From assembly GCA_026625165.1 (NCBI GenBank), contig CP112999.1:558001-622000 (forward strand): a DNA stretch of 64,000 nt, read 5' to 3'. Position 1 is the stretch's first letter. Each line of letters opens with the position of its first letter. The translations under genes were made by a program, and so were the position numbers. This document shows, in pieces, positions 42,002 to 51,290 of this stretch. The notes beneath the pieces are model-generated. The model was not told the origin of the DNA. It saw nothing but the letters and a program-made list of their open reading frames with translations, and did no database searches. This stretch comes from Methanoregula sp. (lineage in GTDB: Archaea > Halobacteriota > Methanomicrobia > Methanomicrobiales > Methanospirillaceae).

Positions 42002-43267
42002 CTACAAAGGCAATCCTATCTCCATTGCAGCAGCCACGACAAACATCATAACACCGAACGCGGCGAGCGGGACCGTGTAGTTCTTAACAACCGTAGCAAC
42101 ATCGTCCCCCGTCGCCCGCTGGACGAGCCAGAAGTACGGGTCGGTGACGTACGACACAATGCATGCGCCGCCACTGATGAGCAGGATGAGCGGGATCGGA
42201 TGGATGGACGTGGCAATGCCGGTTCCTGCAATGATCTCGCCGGTGATTACCGCAGTCACGACCCGGGAACCCTGGGCTGTCTGGACCAGTGCCGCGAGCA
42301 GGAATGGCACGGCAAGCAGCGGGAGGCACGGGATAAGCAGGGAGTACGCCTCCGTTCCCATTGCACTTGCACCGATCACCGCACCGAGTGCTCCCGCCCC
42401 GCAGAGGTCAAAGATGATCACGCCCGCGTGTTTTGCGCCAGCGGAAAAAGCGCTTGTCCGGATTGTCGCTGGCGCGAGCGTGAGCGCGGCAATCAGCCCA
42501 GCGAACATGACGATCTGGATCAGGATAGATGGCGAGAGCCGGAAGAGCGCGGTGCAGCCTACCATCACAATTCCCATCACGATGAATGGGCACCATGCCT
42601 TAAAACGGGACTTTTCCTTTGATACAGGCTGCACTGCCGGTGCAGGCAGTTCACCGGATCCGGATTCTCCAAACCGGTGTCGCATCAGCAGGACAGCTGC
42701 GGCAAGCAAAAAAAGCGAGACCGGGATCATGTACAGATCGAAGACAACCGGGGAGATTGCAGCATCGGGAAGTGCTGCAAAGAGCGCGATGATGACCGGC
42801 GTCGGGTAGATCAGCGCAAACGATATCAGGCTTCCGAGCGCCGCGGTGTAGAGCAGCCCTTTCCGGTGATTCTTGGAATTTCCCATCCCGTTGATTATGG
42901 GCTGCAGGATAACAAATGCCGTGATGCAGCACATCAGCGGGATCGCAAGGATATACCCGGCAAACCCGGAGAGGGCAAACGGCTTTTCTGTAATCGACCT
43001 CAGGTCAGAAACGACCTGTTCGATCTGGTGCTGCTCCTGCATCAGCTTTGCGATGACAGCACCTGCGAGGATCACCAGCCCTAACAGTGCAAATATCCTG
43101 CCCATACCGTCGATCGCCTGCGAAACAAGGTCATTAAGCGGCATCCCGGATGCAATCCCGAAGAAGAGCGCCCCTGCAAAAAGGATGAGGAACGGCGGAG
43201 TACGGTACCTGATTGCAATGACCGAGATGAGGGCGATGGTCAAAAGAAAGATCAGGATGGAGTACAT
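42002..43267 (-). CDS. GntP-family permease
   Basis: 421 residues from ATG 43267 (MYSILIFLLTIALISV), with about twelve transmembrane helices. IASGMPLNDLVSQAIDGMGR and the later AGTGIATSIHPIPLILLISGG and YVTDPYFWLV are typical of the gluconate/glycerate:H+ symporter superfamily. Substrate unknown; an organic acid is likely. The start lies inside the end of the TnpB-like gene, with an SD-like AGGTG there, so the two may be translationally coupled. Confidence 0.85.
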   Translation of the reverse strand: MYSILIFLLTIALISVIAIRYRTPPFLILFAGALFFGIASGMPLNDLVSQAIDGMGRIFALLGLVILAGAVIAKLMQEQHQIEQVVSDLRSITEKPFALSGFAGYILAIPLMCCITAFVILQPIINGMGNSKNHRKGLLYTAALGSLISFALIYPTPVIIALFAALPDAAISPVVFDLYMIPVSLFLLAAAVLLMRHRFGESGSGELPAPAVQPVSKEKSRFKAWCPFIVMGIVMVGCTALFRLSPSILIQIVMFAGLIAALTLAPATIRTSAFSAGAKHAGVIIFDLCGAGALGAVIGASAMGTEAYSLLIPCLPLLAVPFLLAALVQTAQGSRVVTAVITGEIIAGTGIATSIHPIPLILLISGGACIVSYVTDPYFWLVQRATGDDVATVVKNYTVPLAAFGVMMFVVAAAMEIGLPL

Positions 43268-44049
43268 TGCACCTGCTGATCGTGGCACTCCAATACATAT
43301 AGAAGATTCTCAAAATCCTTCGATGAAAACATGCCATGTCCGGAACAGGCATATACTGGCGCCGTCCTTGTAAGCCTGCGCACCTGCTTTTTTGAAAGCC
43401 GGATGCGTTCATGGGTCATCTCGCTGCCTGCCCCGATCGCATCCATCACAAACGAAGCGGTGGCGATATTGAATGCCGCATTCACATCGGCATGCACAAC
43501 AAACCCGCAGTGCGGGCACTCGAACCGTTTCCGGTACCGCCGGCCGAACCCGCCGCACCTGCTGCACCGTTTGGAGGTGTATGCAGGATTTACATAGATG
43601 ACGGGGATGCCGGCTTTTTTTGCCTTGCGTTCGACCTGCCGCTGGAGGTGGAAGAACGAGGCATTGTCAAACGAGAATTCAAAATAGTTCGTTGATTCTT
43701 TCGTAGGGTCGTGCCGGGGGCTGAAGAGTTTCTCGAATTTGATGCCGGAACCGACCGATTCCGCAAACGAAACGATCTGCCTGCTGATGGTGTGGATCAC
43801 ACCCTTGATGATGCTCCGCTCGCGGCTTTTGAGCTTCTTTAGTTTCCAGAACTTTCCCGATTTTATGAGTTTTGTACAGTTGTTCAGGCAATGGCTGTGA
43901 ATATATGGTGCATTCTTTCCCAGTTTCATGACCTTCCCGCTCAACGGGTCGGCGGCCACCGCCACATGCCCGGTGGTGTTTAAGTCAACACCGATCCAGC
44001 GGGTCCCGGATATCATGGCTGAATGAAATTCGATCACCTTTCCTTTCAC
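43252..44049 (-). CDS. Minimal TnpB-like protein (RuvC core plus zinc ribbon)
   Basis: 265 residues; normal IS200/605 TnpB has 350-400. RuvC-I is IGVDLNTTGHV (Asp22), RuvC-II is SGIKFEKLF (Glu106), the zinc ribbon has Cys162, Cys165, Cys178 and Cys181, and RuvC-III is VHADVNAAFNI (Asp188). The catalytic triad is intact, but the N-terminal recognition domains are missing. No TnpA, no element ends and no room for a downstream guide-RNA region, since the stop lies inside the GntP gene. Either a decayed remnant or a domesticated nuclease. Possible starts: GTG 44049, GTG 44037 or ATG 44016. Confidence 0.8.
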   Translation of the reverse strand: MKGKVIEFHSAMISGTRWIGVDLNTTGHVAVAADPLSGKVMKLGKNAPYIHSHCLNNCTKLIKSGKFWKLKKLKSRERSIIKGVIHTISRQIVSFAESVGSGIKFEKLFSPRHDPTKESTNYFEFSFDNASFFHLQRQVERKAKKAGIPVIYVNPAYTSKRCSRCGGFGRRYRKRFECPHCGFVVHADVNAAFNIATASFVMDAIGAGSEMTHERIRLSKKQVRRLTRTAPVYACSGHGMFSSKDFENLLYVLECHDQQVQCTPS

Positions 44050-44204
44050 GATCGTTCATCCGCTGTACAATAATGCCCTATATTCCGGTAATTCTGTTAT
44101 TGCTCCCTCCTGTACCTTACAATGAGTAATCAAACGGTTTCCCATAAATACTTTGTTTAAAGAAAAGATTTCTTCGCTTTTTTTTAAAAAAGGAGAGTGC
44201 AGCG

Positions 44205-45962
44205 CTAGACAATTACAATATATGCCACAAGCGAGAGCAGGAATGCCAAAAGGAGCATCGCAAGGGAGAGAGGGGCGACATAGATCAGCATTGCGTTCAC
44301 CGTGCTTGCGAGCTGTGAGATCCGGTTTGACCCGAAAACGACAATACGGTCGCAGTGCGCCGTACCTGCCGCCACTTCCGCGGGTGCACGGTCAGCAAGG
44401 GCAGCACTGACCGCCTGCATGACAAACGGCAGGAACTCCGCAGGTGGCACATGCATTCCCACCGGGTTCTTCCCGGTAATCGTGTTAACTACATGCGAAT
44501 CGGTAGTCATGATCTCGGCGGCATCCACTCTGGTGAGGACTGCTTCGAGCAGCACCTCCCGCACGCCCTGCGCCATGTTATTGCCATCGATGAGGACATA
44601 TGCGGTTGTCTGCCCTGCCACATCGATGACAAGCACCTGGATGCCGAGATCCCCAAATCCCTGCTCGCGGGAGAATGGCACGGTCTGGTGGGCGACCCCT
44701 ATCGCAAACGGCCGGAGCTGTTCGGAAAGACATAACTCCATCGCCGCGTGAGCTGCCTTCATATACTCAGTTGCGGTGAGTGTTGCTGCAAGCACCGGTG
44801 ACGAGAGGTCGGTCATACAGTTATGCGCATCGACAAACGCAACGTGGGGATACCAGCGGTGCCCTTCTGCCATAATTGCCATGCCGATCGCATAGTCGAG
44901 GTCTTCGGTCCGCCGGGGAGAACGCGTGGAGACCAGCAGTATTGCATCCCCAAACCGCTGGACGAGCAGCTGTACCGAACCCGTAGAGATCCTGAAAGAG
45001 CGGGTTGCAGTACCGTCGTACTGGAGGTTGCGCTGTGAATCCCTGAGCGCTGCAATCACCTTTAAAATCTCGCTCTCAGAGACGAGGTTGAAATCATGCG
45101 TGGCGCATCCATGCGGTACAAGGGTTTCCTCCTCAAAATTATCGTGCAGGATCCGGGGCAGGTTGCCGCCACCGATCTCACCCATGGGGCCGGGGTGCAG
45201 ATTCGGGACGGTAAAGATGACGCCTTTTCCGTTGCGAAGTTTAAAAAACAGGCTCTCCTGCGGGACAAATATCTCCTCTCCAATCTCGCGGAAGAAGTCC
45301 TCCATACCCTTTGACCCGTCTGTAGTATGGGCGATGAATGCGTTGATGAACGCAAGCCCCCGGATCCGGAATGCCCGTTGCAGGGGGCGTTCGATCAGCC
45401 AGATCAGGATCGCAAATCCAAGTCCAAAGACGCAGTGGAGCACGAGCGCAAAAATGACAAACCCGCCTGCCGGCGGGAAGAGGAACATGCCGGCAAGGAT
45501 ACCGGTGCCGCTCTGGATGAACGCTGGAAAGAGCATCCGCGGGATCCGGTAGTCGGCGATCGCGACCAGCACAAATAGCCGGAGCCCGAAAACGAACCCA
45601 AGCGAGATCGCGTAGAAAAGGAAAACGGGCTCAACCTTGGATATGAATGCGGCAAGCGTGATGATGACCGCAAATACGGTGCAGCTGAGTGCGAGCAGTG
45701 CAGACCGGTTCCAGGTCATCGCCTTGCCACTATGCTCGATGAGAGGTTTTGTTACAAGGAACGCAACAAGCGCCGGGAGGGTGAACGCGATGGTCCCAGA
45801 GAACGGGATGTTTGAGACCGGCAGGATCACCCATGCACGCACTCCTACGCCATCGATGAGGAGGCCGAGCAGTGCGATAATAACAAGGGAACGTTTCCAC
45901 GACGGGGCGGTGAACAGGAACCGGGTCAGCTGCCCGAGCTTGACATCACTGCCGATCGCCAT
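44205..45962 (-). CDS. DUF2070 membrane protein
   Basis: 585 residues. An N-terminal bundle of about seven helices, a large soluble domain (about 190-540) with VPNLHPGPMGEIGGGNLPRI, HGCATHDFNLVSESEI and TTDSHVVNTITGKNPVG, and two C-terminal helices. This matches the archaeal DUF2070 family, whose function is unknown; conserved His/Asp residues in the soluble domain suggest metal binding. Its start abuts the stop of dph6. Confidence 0.88.
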   Translation of the reverse strand: MAIGSDVKLGQLTRFLFTAPSWKRSLVIIALLGLLIDGVGVRAWVILPVSNIPFSGTIAFTLPALVAFLVTKPLIEHSGKAMTWNRSALLALSCTVFAVIITLAAFISKVEPVFLFYAISLGFVFGLRLFVLVAIADYRIPRMLFPAFIQSGTGILAGMFLFPPAGGFVIFALVLHCVFGLGFAILIWLIERPLQRAFRIRGLAFINAFIAHTTDGSKGMEDFFREIGEEIFVPQESLFFKLRNGKGVIFTVPNLHPGPMGEIGGGNLPRILHDNFEEETLVPHGCATHDFNLVSESEILKVIAALRDSQRNLQYDGTATRSFRISTGSVQLLVQRFGDAILLVSTRSPRRTEDLDYAIGMAIMAEGHRWYPHVAFVDAHNCMTDLSSPVLAATLTATEYMKAAHAAMELCLSEQLRPFAIGVAHQTVPFSREQGFGDLGIQVLVIDVAGQTTAYVLIDGNNMAQGVREVLLEAVLTRVDAAEIMTTDSHVVNTITGKNPVGMHVPPAEFLPFVMQAVSAALADRAPAEVAAGTAHCDRIVVFGSNRISQLASTVNAMLIYVAPLSLAMLLLAFLLSLVAYIVIV

Positions 45963-46618
45963 CAGGCAAAGCCCCCGAGCAGGAGTTCGCTGCGGCCGCC
46001 AGAGGTACGGATTTCCGAGGTTGCCCAGGTGACGGGACGGCCATAGAAAGGTGCATTGAGGGTTAGGCTCTCATATTCCCCGCCCTCTCCGGCAAGGTTG
46101 ATCCGGTGGCGTGACGCGACTGTTTTGAGCCGTGCAATCAGCCGCTTATCGATATGGGCGCCAAGAAAACTTTCGTCCAGCCCTTCTGCGGCAGTCACGA
46201 CAATCATCGAATCCATCCGCGATGCGACTTCCTCCAGCAGCAATCCGGTGTCCATCTGCCAGAGCGGGGCAAACACTTCGAGGGATAACTCCTTTGCAAT
46301 TGAAGTCACCCGCTCATTCTGGTACACGGATGCAACGGCACCGACCACAATCCCTTCGACTGGCAGGCAGGAAAGCCCCTGCAGGAGGTCAGCGAGTTCC
46401 TCCTCTTTCCTGCCATGGGTACGGATGTCAACGTACTTCATCCCTGCCACACGTGCGATTACCTGAACTGCATCAAGGTTTGCCGAGTGAAACATGTAGG
46501 AATCAGGATTGTCCGGCCTGACCGTTACGAGGAATTCAATATCCTTGTTACTGTCAATCGCCTTCTGGCATGCGAGAATCGAATCCTTGCCTCCGGAAGT
46601 GAGTGCTGCCCAGCTCAT
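45962..46618 (-). CDS. dph6: Diphthine-ammonia ligase-type PP-loop ATPase
   Basis: 218 residues. SGGKDS (8-13) is the PP-loop; the later EGIVVGAVASVYQNERV and GEGGEYESLTLNAPFY are diagnostic of the Dph6 family, which amidates diphthine on elongation factor 2. In a close operon with a PfkB kinase upstream and DUF2070 downstream. Confidence 0.9.
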   Translation of the reverse strand: MSWAALTSGGKDSILACQKAIDSNKDIEFLVTVRPDNPDSYMFHSANLDAVQVIARVAGMKYVDIRTHGRKEEELADLLQGLSCLPVEGIVVGAVASVYQNERVTSIAKELSLEVFAPLWQMDTGLLLEEVASRMDSMIVVTAAEGLDESFLGAHIDKRLIARLKTVASRHRINLAGEGGEYESLTLNAPFYGRPVTWATSEIRTSGGRSELLLGGFA

Positions 46619-47517
46619 CCAGATCTCCGCCCGCGTGGTTCTCCAAGACTCCCGAAATGCTGCCGGTACCGCCCCAGCATCGACGCCCAGCCCGGAAGAT
46701 GGGTCTGGCAGCCGGGGTGCTCGACAACAAACGATGCGGTAACTGTGCCGATCCTGCAGCAGTCAGGCAGAGCATAACCCCTCGCGTACGCGCTGAGAAA
46801 TCCGGCACGGTAGGAGTCTCCCGCTCCGGTCGGGTCGGCAAGCTGTACCGGTACGACCGGAATAAACGTTTCGTGTCCGTCTTCGTACAGCATGCTCCCG
46901 TTCCCGCTCATGGTAAAGACTGCAGTGCTGACCTGCGCAATTAGTGCGTCGCGGCTAATCCCCAGTGTCCTGCACATGTGGCCAACCTCATGCTGGTTTG
47001 CAAACAGGATGTCGGTGTTATCAATGATCGAGCCAAGCTGCTCTTTTGTGTACCAGAACACGTCCTGCCCCGGGTCAAAGGACACAAATTCGCTTTTTCC
47101 CGCGACCCGGCAGTTGAAGTCCGGATCGGCGGTTGCCATATGGACAAACGGCAGTGCCGGGGCATCTGCAGTGGCAAATGCCTTCGATGCACCCCATTCA
47201 AAAAATGTCATCTGGGCGCCGGTATTGTCCGTGAACATGAACGCGGTTGGCGTGTGGGTGTCAGGGACAACAAAGAACTGCTGGCGTACCCCGACATGGT
47301 TCAGCCACCGATCGTAGTCAGTACCTGCGAAATCGTCACCAACGCAGGAAACCAGTGTGCAGGGTTCCCCCAGCTTCGCAATTCCTGAGGCAATGTTAGC
47401 CGCACCGCCACCAAAAAAGATCCTGCGGTCGGTGATATGCGTGGACGTGTTCGGATCCGGCAGATGGTGCACGGTGGATATATGGTCAATTGCCGTGTGC
47501 CCGATGACATGGATCAT
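46615..47517 (-). CDS. PfkB-family sugar/nucleoside kinase
   Basis: 300 residues. [17 protein letters not shown] near the N-terminus and [20 protein letters not shown] near the C-terminus are the two PfkB signatures, including the catalytic Asp. Substrate (ribose, adenosine or other) cannot be read from sequence. Overlaps dph6 by an ATGA and DUF555 by four bases. Confidence 0.88.
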   Translation of the reverse strand: MIHVIGHTAIDHISTVHHLPDPNTSTHITDRRIFFGGGAANIASGIAKLGEPCTLVSCVGDDFAGTDYDRWLNHVGVRQQFFVVPDTHTPTAFMFTDNTGAQMTFFEWGASKAFATADAPALPFVHMATADPDFNCRVAGKSEFVSFDPGQDVFWYTKEQLGSIIDNTDILFANQHEVGHMCRTLGISRDALIAQVSTAVFTMSGNGSMLYEDGHETFIPVVPVQLADPTGAGDSYRAGFLSAYARGYALPDCCRIGTVTASFVVEHPGCQTHLPGWASMLGRYRQHFGSLGEPRGRRSG

Positions 47518-47852
47518 AGTTCCCGCACGTCCACGAGTTTGAGAGGGACATCCCGCAGCGCCTTTCCCACGACAGATTTTGCGATCTTTTCCGCATGGTC
47601 CTTTGACTCTGCACGGAACACTTTCATTTCGAGGGAGAGCCCGACGAGCCCCGTGTCAGCAACGACAATTGCGCTGGAGAGTTCTCCCTCGCAGTGCGGG
47701 CAGGAGAGCATCCCCGCCTCGACTTCCACGAACTTTGCTGTAGGGTTGAGCCGTTTGCCCGCTTCGCTGATCGCGATCCCGATTGCATCGTCAAGCGAAT
47801 TTGCATCCCGAATAATCCACGCTGATTCAAGTGTTACCAGATAATCCGGCAT
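47514..47852 (-). CDS. DUF555 (UPF0212) protein
   Basis: 112 residues. [20 protein letters not shown] and [20 protein letters not shown] are characteristic of this archaeal family of unknown function; the CPHC suggests zinc binding. First gene of the DUF555-pfkB-dph6-DUF2070 unit. Confidence 0.88.
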   Translation of the reverse strand: MPDYLVTLESAWIIRDANSLDDAIGIAISEAGKRLNPTAKFVEVEAGMLSCPHCEGELSSAIVVADTGLVGLSLEMKVFRAESKDHAEKIAKSVVGKALRDVPLKLVDVREL

Positions 47853-47870
47853 TGTCCTCTCTCCTGACCC

Positions 47871-48398
47871 TTACCATGCATCCCGGTGGACGTGCTCCGC
47901 GACCGGCATCCGTTCCGTCAGGGTGACCGGAACCTGTCCCCTGCCGAGAGCAAGGAGCACAACAGGCCTCGCGTGCTGGGGGAGCCCGAGAATCGCCCTG
48001 ACTGATTCTTCATCAAACGCTCCCGTCCAGCACGAGTGGAGCTGCCGAGCATGTGCGGCCAGCATCATGTACGTGCATGCGATGGTCGCGTCCTGTACCG
48101 CGTACAGGATGCCTCGTTCCCCGTACCTTGACATCGACCGCACATAGTTTGCGCAGACAACGAGGACGGCTGCCGCCTGCCGGATGTGCTCCTGTTCGAA
48201 GCTTGCGTCTTTAAGTCCCAGTCTCGCATCCTCATCGGTGACTACCACAACGTCCCATGCCTCAAGGTTTCCGGCGGATGGTGCAGTGGATGCGCAGTCA
48301 AGGATGAAAGCGATATCGTCATCTGTAATACTATCGGGGGAATATTCCCGCACCGATGACCTGCTGGTCAGAAACCCCTGGAATTCAGAGGAGTCCAT
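47871..48398 (-). CDS. Nitroreductase-family FMN oxidoreductase (second gene)
   Basis: 175 residues from ATG 48398 (MDSSEFQGFLTSRSSVREYS). SRSSVREYSPDSITDDD and APSAGNLEAWDVVVV are FMN-site motifs. Distinct from the family member at 12536. Overlaps the upstream small gene by 14 bases, so probably coupled to it. Substrate unknown. Confidence 0.87.
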   Translation of the reverse strand: MDSSEFQGFLTSRSSVREYSPDSITDDDIAFILDCASTAPSAGNLEAWDVVVVTDEDARLGLKDASFEQEHIRQAAAVLVVCANYVRSMSRYGERGILYAVQDATIACTYMMLAAHARQLHSCWTGAFDEESVRAILGLPQHARPVVLLALGRGQVPVTLTERMPVAEHVHRDAW

Positions 48399-48750
48399 GT
48401 TCCGACAGGACCTGCCATGCCTGTTGCGCAGATGTTGTTGAAGCACTGATTGCCGCAGCGATCTTTAACGACGCCTGTTCGGGCTGGTTGCTCTCCACTA
48501 AAGAGATCGCCTCATTAAGTGCGTTTATTGACCGCTGGAAATCCTGCTGGCTGGTGCTGTTGTACGCGAACTGTAGTTCGGAACGGACCGCTTCCATTAC
48601 CATTAGCAGCATCCGCCGCCCGCCCGTACGCTCCGGTTCCGGGAACCCGGGCAAAGAGTTTGCAAGATGGGAAATTACAATCAGTTCTGACTTTGCCCGT
48701 TCGCCGAACTGGTAACTTTTTACTGCTGTCGGGAGATCCATATTCACCAT
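48385..48750 (-). CDS. Small helical protein, unknown
   Basis: 121 residues, all-helical in appearance (ALNEAISLVESNQPEQASLK), with no motif I recognise. ATG 48750 or 48741. Cotranscribed with the nitroreductase. It may be a conserved archaeal hypothetical. Confidence 0.65.
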   Translation of the reverse strand: MVNMDLPTAVKSYQFGERAKSELIVISHLANSLPGFPEPERTGGRRMLLMVMEAVRSELQFAYNSTSQQDFQRSINALNEAISLVESNQPEQASLKIAAAISASTTSAQQAWQVLSEHGLL

Positions 48751-48889
48751 AGATACTCACCATAATAGAATGTTTTCATGACAAAAATTTTTCCTGTTTA
48801 TATGAAAAAGGGGATTATTGAACTTTGGGAGCCTTTGTCACCGGCCCCTCTCTTGAACGAATCCTTCTTTTGGGTGACGGTGCGGTGAA

Positions 48890-49225
48890 TTACCGTGCTG
48901 ACTTGGCCTTTGCGCCCAGCGCCGAGACCTTAGCGCGCTTCATCCGGCGCCGTATCAGGGGGTTGCCGGTCCTTTCAGGAGCACCGCGGTCTCCGCCACG
49001 GCTCCCTCCCCGGCTGCCGCCACTGCGCCTGCCGCCACTGCGCCTGCCGCCACGTCCGCCGAACTGCTGTTCGGCTGCATCGTCAATATTCTTGACTGTT
49101 GCTCCCTGCTTGAACCGCTGGTTCGGCCCGGGGGTCTTGAGTTCCGACTCTTTTTTCGGCACGAGCCGGATCTGACCTTTGACCCCTTTTACCTGTGCCC
49201 AGATGGTTGTCCCTGTCTTACCCAT
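48890..49225 (-). CDS. Basic RGG-rich protein (DUF5350-like)
   Basis: 111 residues. A conserved N-terminal part (MGKTGTTIWAQVKGVKGQIR) is followed by an Arg/Gly/Ser repeat tract (residues ~57-84) and a basic end. RGG tracts bind RNA in many proteins; the N-terminal half matches the DUF5350 group of methanogens. AAGGAG precedes the ATG. Single gene with its own promoter. Confidence 0.78.
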   Translation of the reverse strand: MGKTGTTIWAQVKGVKGQIRLVPKKESELKTPGPNQRFKQGATVKNIDDAAEQQFGGRGGRRSGGRRSGGSRGGSRGGDRGAPERTGNPLIRRRMKRAKVSALGAKAKSAR

Positions 49226-49429
49226 AATTAAACTCCTTATCTAATTCTGCTGTGCAATTGATAAAGGTTAGGGCACTGTGTTCGGAGCTGTGGAGAGTGA
49301 AATGAAAGAAAGGCAGCATCGGGATTTTTTTCACGGGTGCAGCCCGATGCGGTATGTCCCGGCATTATGACGTAATGCCGCACCCGGATCGCGTGTGCTT
49401 CCTGTGTGGCTGTTCCGGGTTCGTTCATC

Positions 49430-51118
49430 TCATCTCTGGTTCCATTCCTCATCATTCCTGTCCTGCCTTTTTATCTCCCGCTCGCGGAGTTCGGTCCTGC
49501 GGATCTTTCCTGAGATTGTCTTTGGGAGGGCACTGGTGAATTCGATTGCACGTGGGTACTTATACGGAGCAGTCTCCCGTTTGACATGCTCCTGCAGATC
49601 GGTCGCGAGCGATTTGGACGGCTCATAACCGGGTTTGAGTACAACATACGCCTTGACAATCATTCCCCGTATGGGATCCGGTGACCCTACAACTGCTGCT
49701 TCCGCCACTGACGGGTGCTCTAACAGGGCACTCTCAACTTCAAATGGCCCGATGCGGTACCCTGACGCCTTGATGACGTCATCGTCCCTGCCGATGAACC
49801 AGAAGTTGCCCTCCCTGTCCATAGCCGCCTTGTCATCTGTATAATACCAGCCCTTTACAAAGGACTTCCTGTTTGCCGGTCCGTTGTTAATATATCCGGT
49901 AAACAGCCCGACCGGCCGGGGATCAAGCGAGACCGCAATCCTGCCTTCGCGGTCAATGCCCACAAGGTTCCCATGCTTGTCATGGAGCTCGATGTGCCAG
50001 CCAGGGGCCGGCCTTCCCATGGAGCCCGGTGGGCATTCCCGTCCCGGTAACGCCCCGATGCAGAGCACAGTCTCGGTCTGGCCGTACCCCTCATAGATTG
50101 TGTGGCCGGTCTTTTCTTTCCAGATCCGGATCACCTCGGGGTTCAACGGCTCGCCGGCGCTCACGCAGTGACGGAGCTTTGAGAGGTCATACCTGGACAG
50201 GTCGAGGAGGATTAGCATCCGGTAGATCGTGGGCGGACAGCAGAACGTGGTAATCGCGTACTTCTCAATGAGCGGGGGTATCTCTGCTGGATCAAATTTG
50301 CCCCGGATATCATAGACAAAGACTGCTGCTCCCGCAATCCACTGTCCGAAGAGGTTTCCCCACGCGCTCTTGGCCCACCCGGTATCGGAGATTGTGAAGT
50401 GGAGGTCTGATGGTTTTAAGTCCTGCCAGAGCTGTGCTGTCACGATATGGCCGAGCGGATAACTGTGGTCGTGGAGCACCATTTTGGGGTTGCCGGTGGT
50501 TCCGGAGGTGAAGAAGATCACGAGCGGATCCGAAGATTTTGTCATCATTCGGGAGGGCAAATTATCTTCGGCTGGCATTGGTGATGGAAGGGACGCGAGT
50601 TCCCCCGGATAACTGATCCAGCCCGGCAGCTCCCCGTCAACTACCATTAACCCGACCTTACCGGACCCCCCTAGCTCAGATTCCTGCACCTTGGGTGCAT
50701 TCTCAAGGTCAGTAATAACAAGAGAAAACATGCCTGCGCAGAGCCGGTAGGCGATGTCATGGGACGTCAGCATCGTGGGGGCAGGGGTGTAGACAGCCCC
50801 AATCTTGGTCAGGGCGACGATAAGTACCCACCAGTCCGTGACTCGCGGGAGCATGATAAATACCCTGTCGCCTTTTTTAATCCCGCTACGGTGCAGGACC
50901 CGTGCCGCCATGTCGGATTCATTCTTCAGGTCCCTGAACGTATACCGCTTTTCCTCTCCCTGCCCATTGACCCAGAGGAGGGCGGTTTTCTTTGGTGCCC
51001 GCTCCGCCCATGCATCGATTACATCGTAACCGAAGTTGTAGTACTCAGGTACAGTTATGGAAAATCTGCTGTACCGGTCCTCATGATACGGATTGTTTTC
51101 CGGAGGGGTGGCAGGCAT
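49430..51118 (-). CDS. AMP-forming acyl-CoA synthetase (medium-chain type)
   Basis: 562 residues. FFTSGTTGNPKMVLHDHSYP is the P-loop, YEGYGQTETV the A5 motif, DDVIKASGYRIGPFEVE the hinge and KTISGKIRR the catalytic lysine motif. The MACS/ACSM branch activates medium-chain or branched acids. No redox partner is adjacent, so substrate is open. Confidence 0.9.
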   Translation of the reverse strand: MPATPPENNPYHEDRYSRFSITVPEYYNFGYDVIDAWAERAPKKTALLWVNGQGEEKRYTFRDLKNESDMAARVLHRSGIKKGDRVFIMLPRVTDWWVLIVALTKIGAVYTPAPTMLTSHDIAYRLCAGMFSLVITDLENAPKVQESELGGSGKVGLMVVDGELPGWISYPGELASLPSPMPAEDNLPSRMMTKSSDPLVIFFTSGTTGNPKMVLHDHSYPLGHIVTAQLWQDLKPSDLHFTISDTGWAKSAWGNLFGQWIAGAAVFVYDIRGKFDPAEIPPLIEKYAITTFCCPPTIYRMLILLDLSRYDLSKLRHCVSAGEPLNPEVIRIWKEKTGHTIYEGYGQTETVLCIGALPGRECPPGSMGRPAPGWHIELHDKHGNLVGIDREGRIAVSLDPRPVGLFTGYINNGPANRKSFVKGWYYTDDKAAMDREGNFWFIGRDDDVIKASGYRIGPFEVESALLEHPSVAEAAVVGSPDPIRGMIVKAYVVLKPGYEPSKSLATDLQEHVKRETAPYKYPRAIEFTSALPKTISGKIRRTELREREIKRQDRNDEEWNQR

Positions 51119-51290
51119 ATATTCCCGTATTGTTGTCTGGATATACTTGAATGTTACAATTGGTTTTGGGTAAGTGCTGAACTATAACAGGTTCAGGATT
51201 TGGATATCATACCTAGAATTTATTTTATCTTTATCCATAAAAATAGATTAACAGGTATCTGTTCTGAAAAGATCGATAACCCGGACACTT

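Noticed and set aside
41670-42080. 136-residue plus-strand frame
   Set aside because: Overlaps the 3' end of the GntP gene and its terminator, has no SD, and the peptide shows no domain.
43252-44049. Complete IS605-type insertion sequence
   Set aside because: No TnpA, no left or right end hairpins, and the N-terminal half of TnpB is missing.
49237-49455. 72-residue minus-strand frame between DUF5350 and the acyl-CoA synthetase
   Set aside because: Begins inside the 3' end of the synthetase in another frame, with no SD or recognisable composition.
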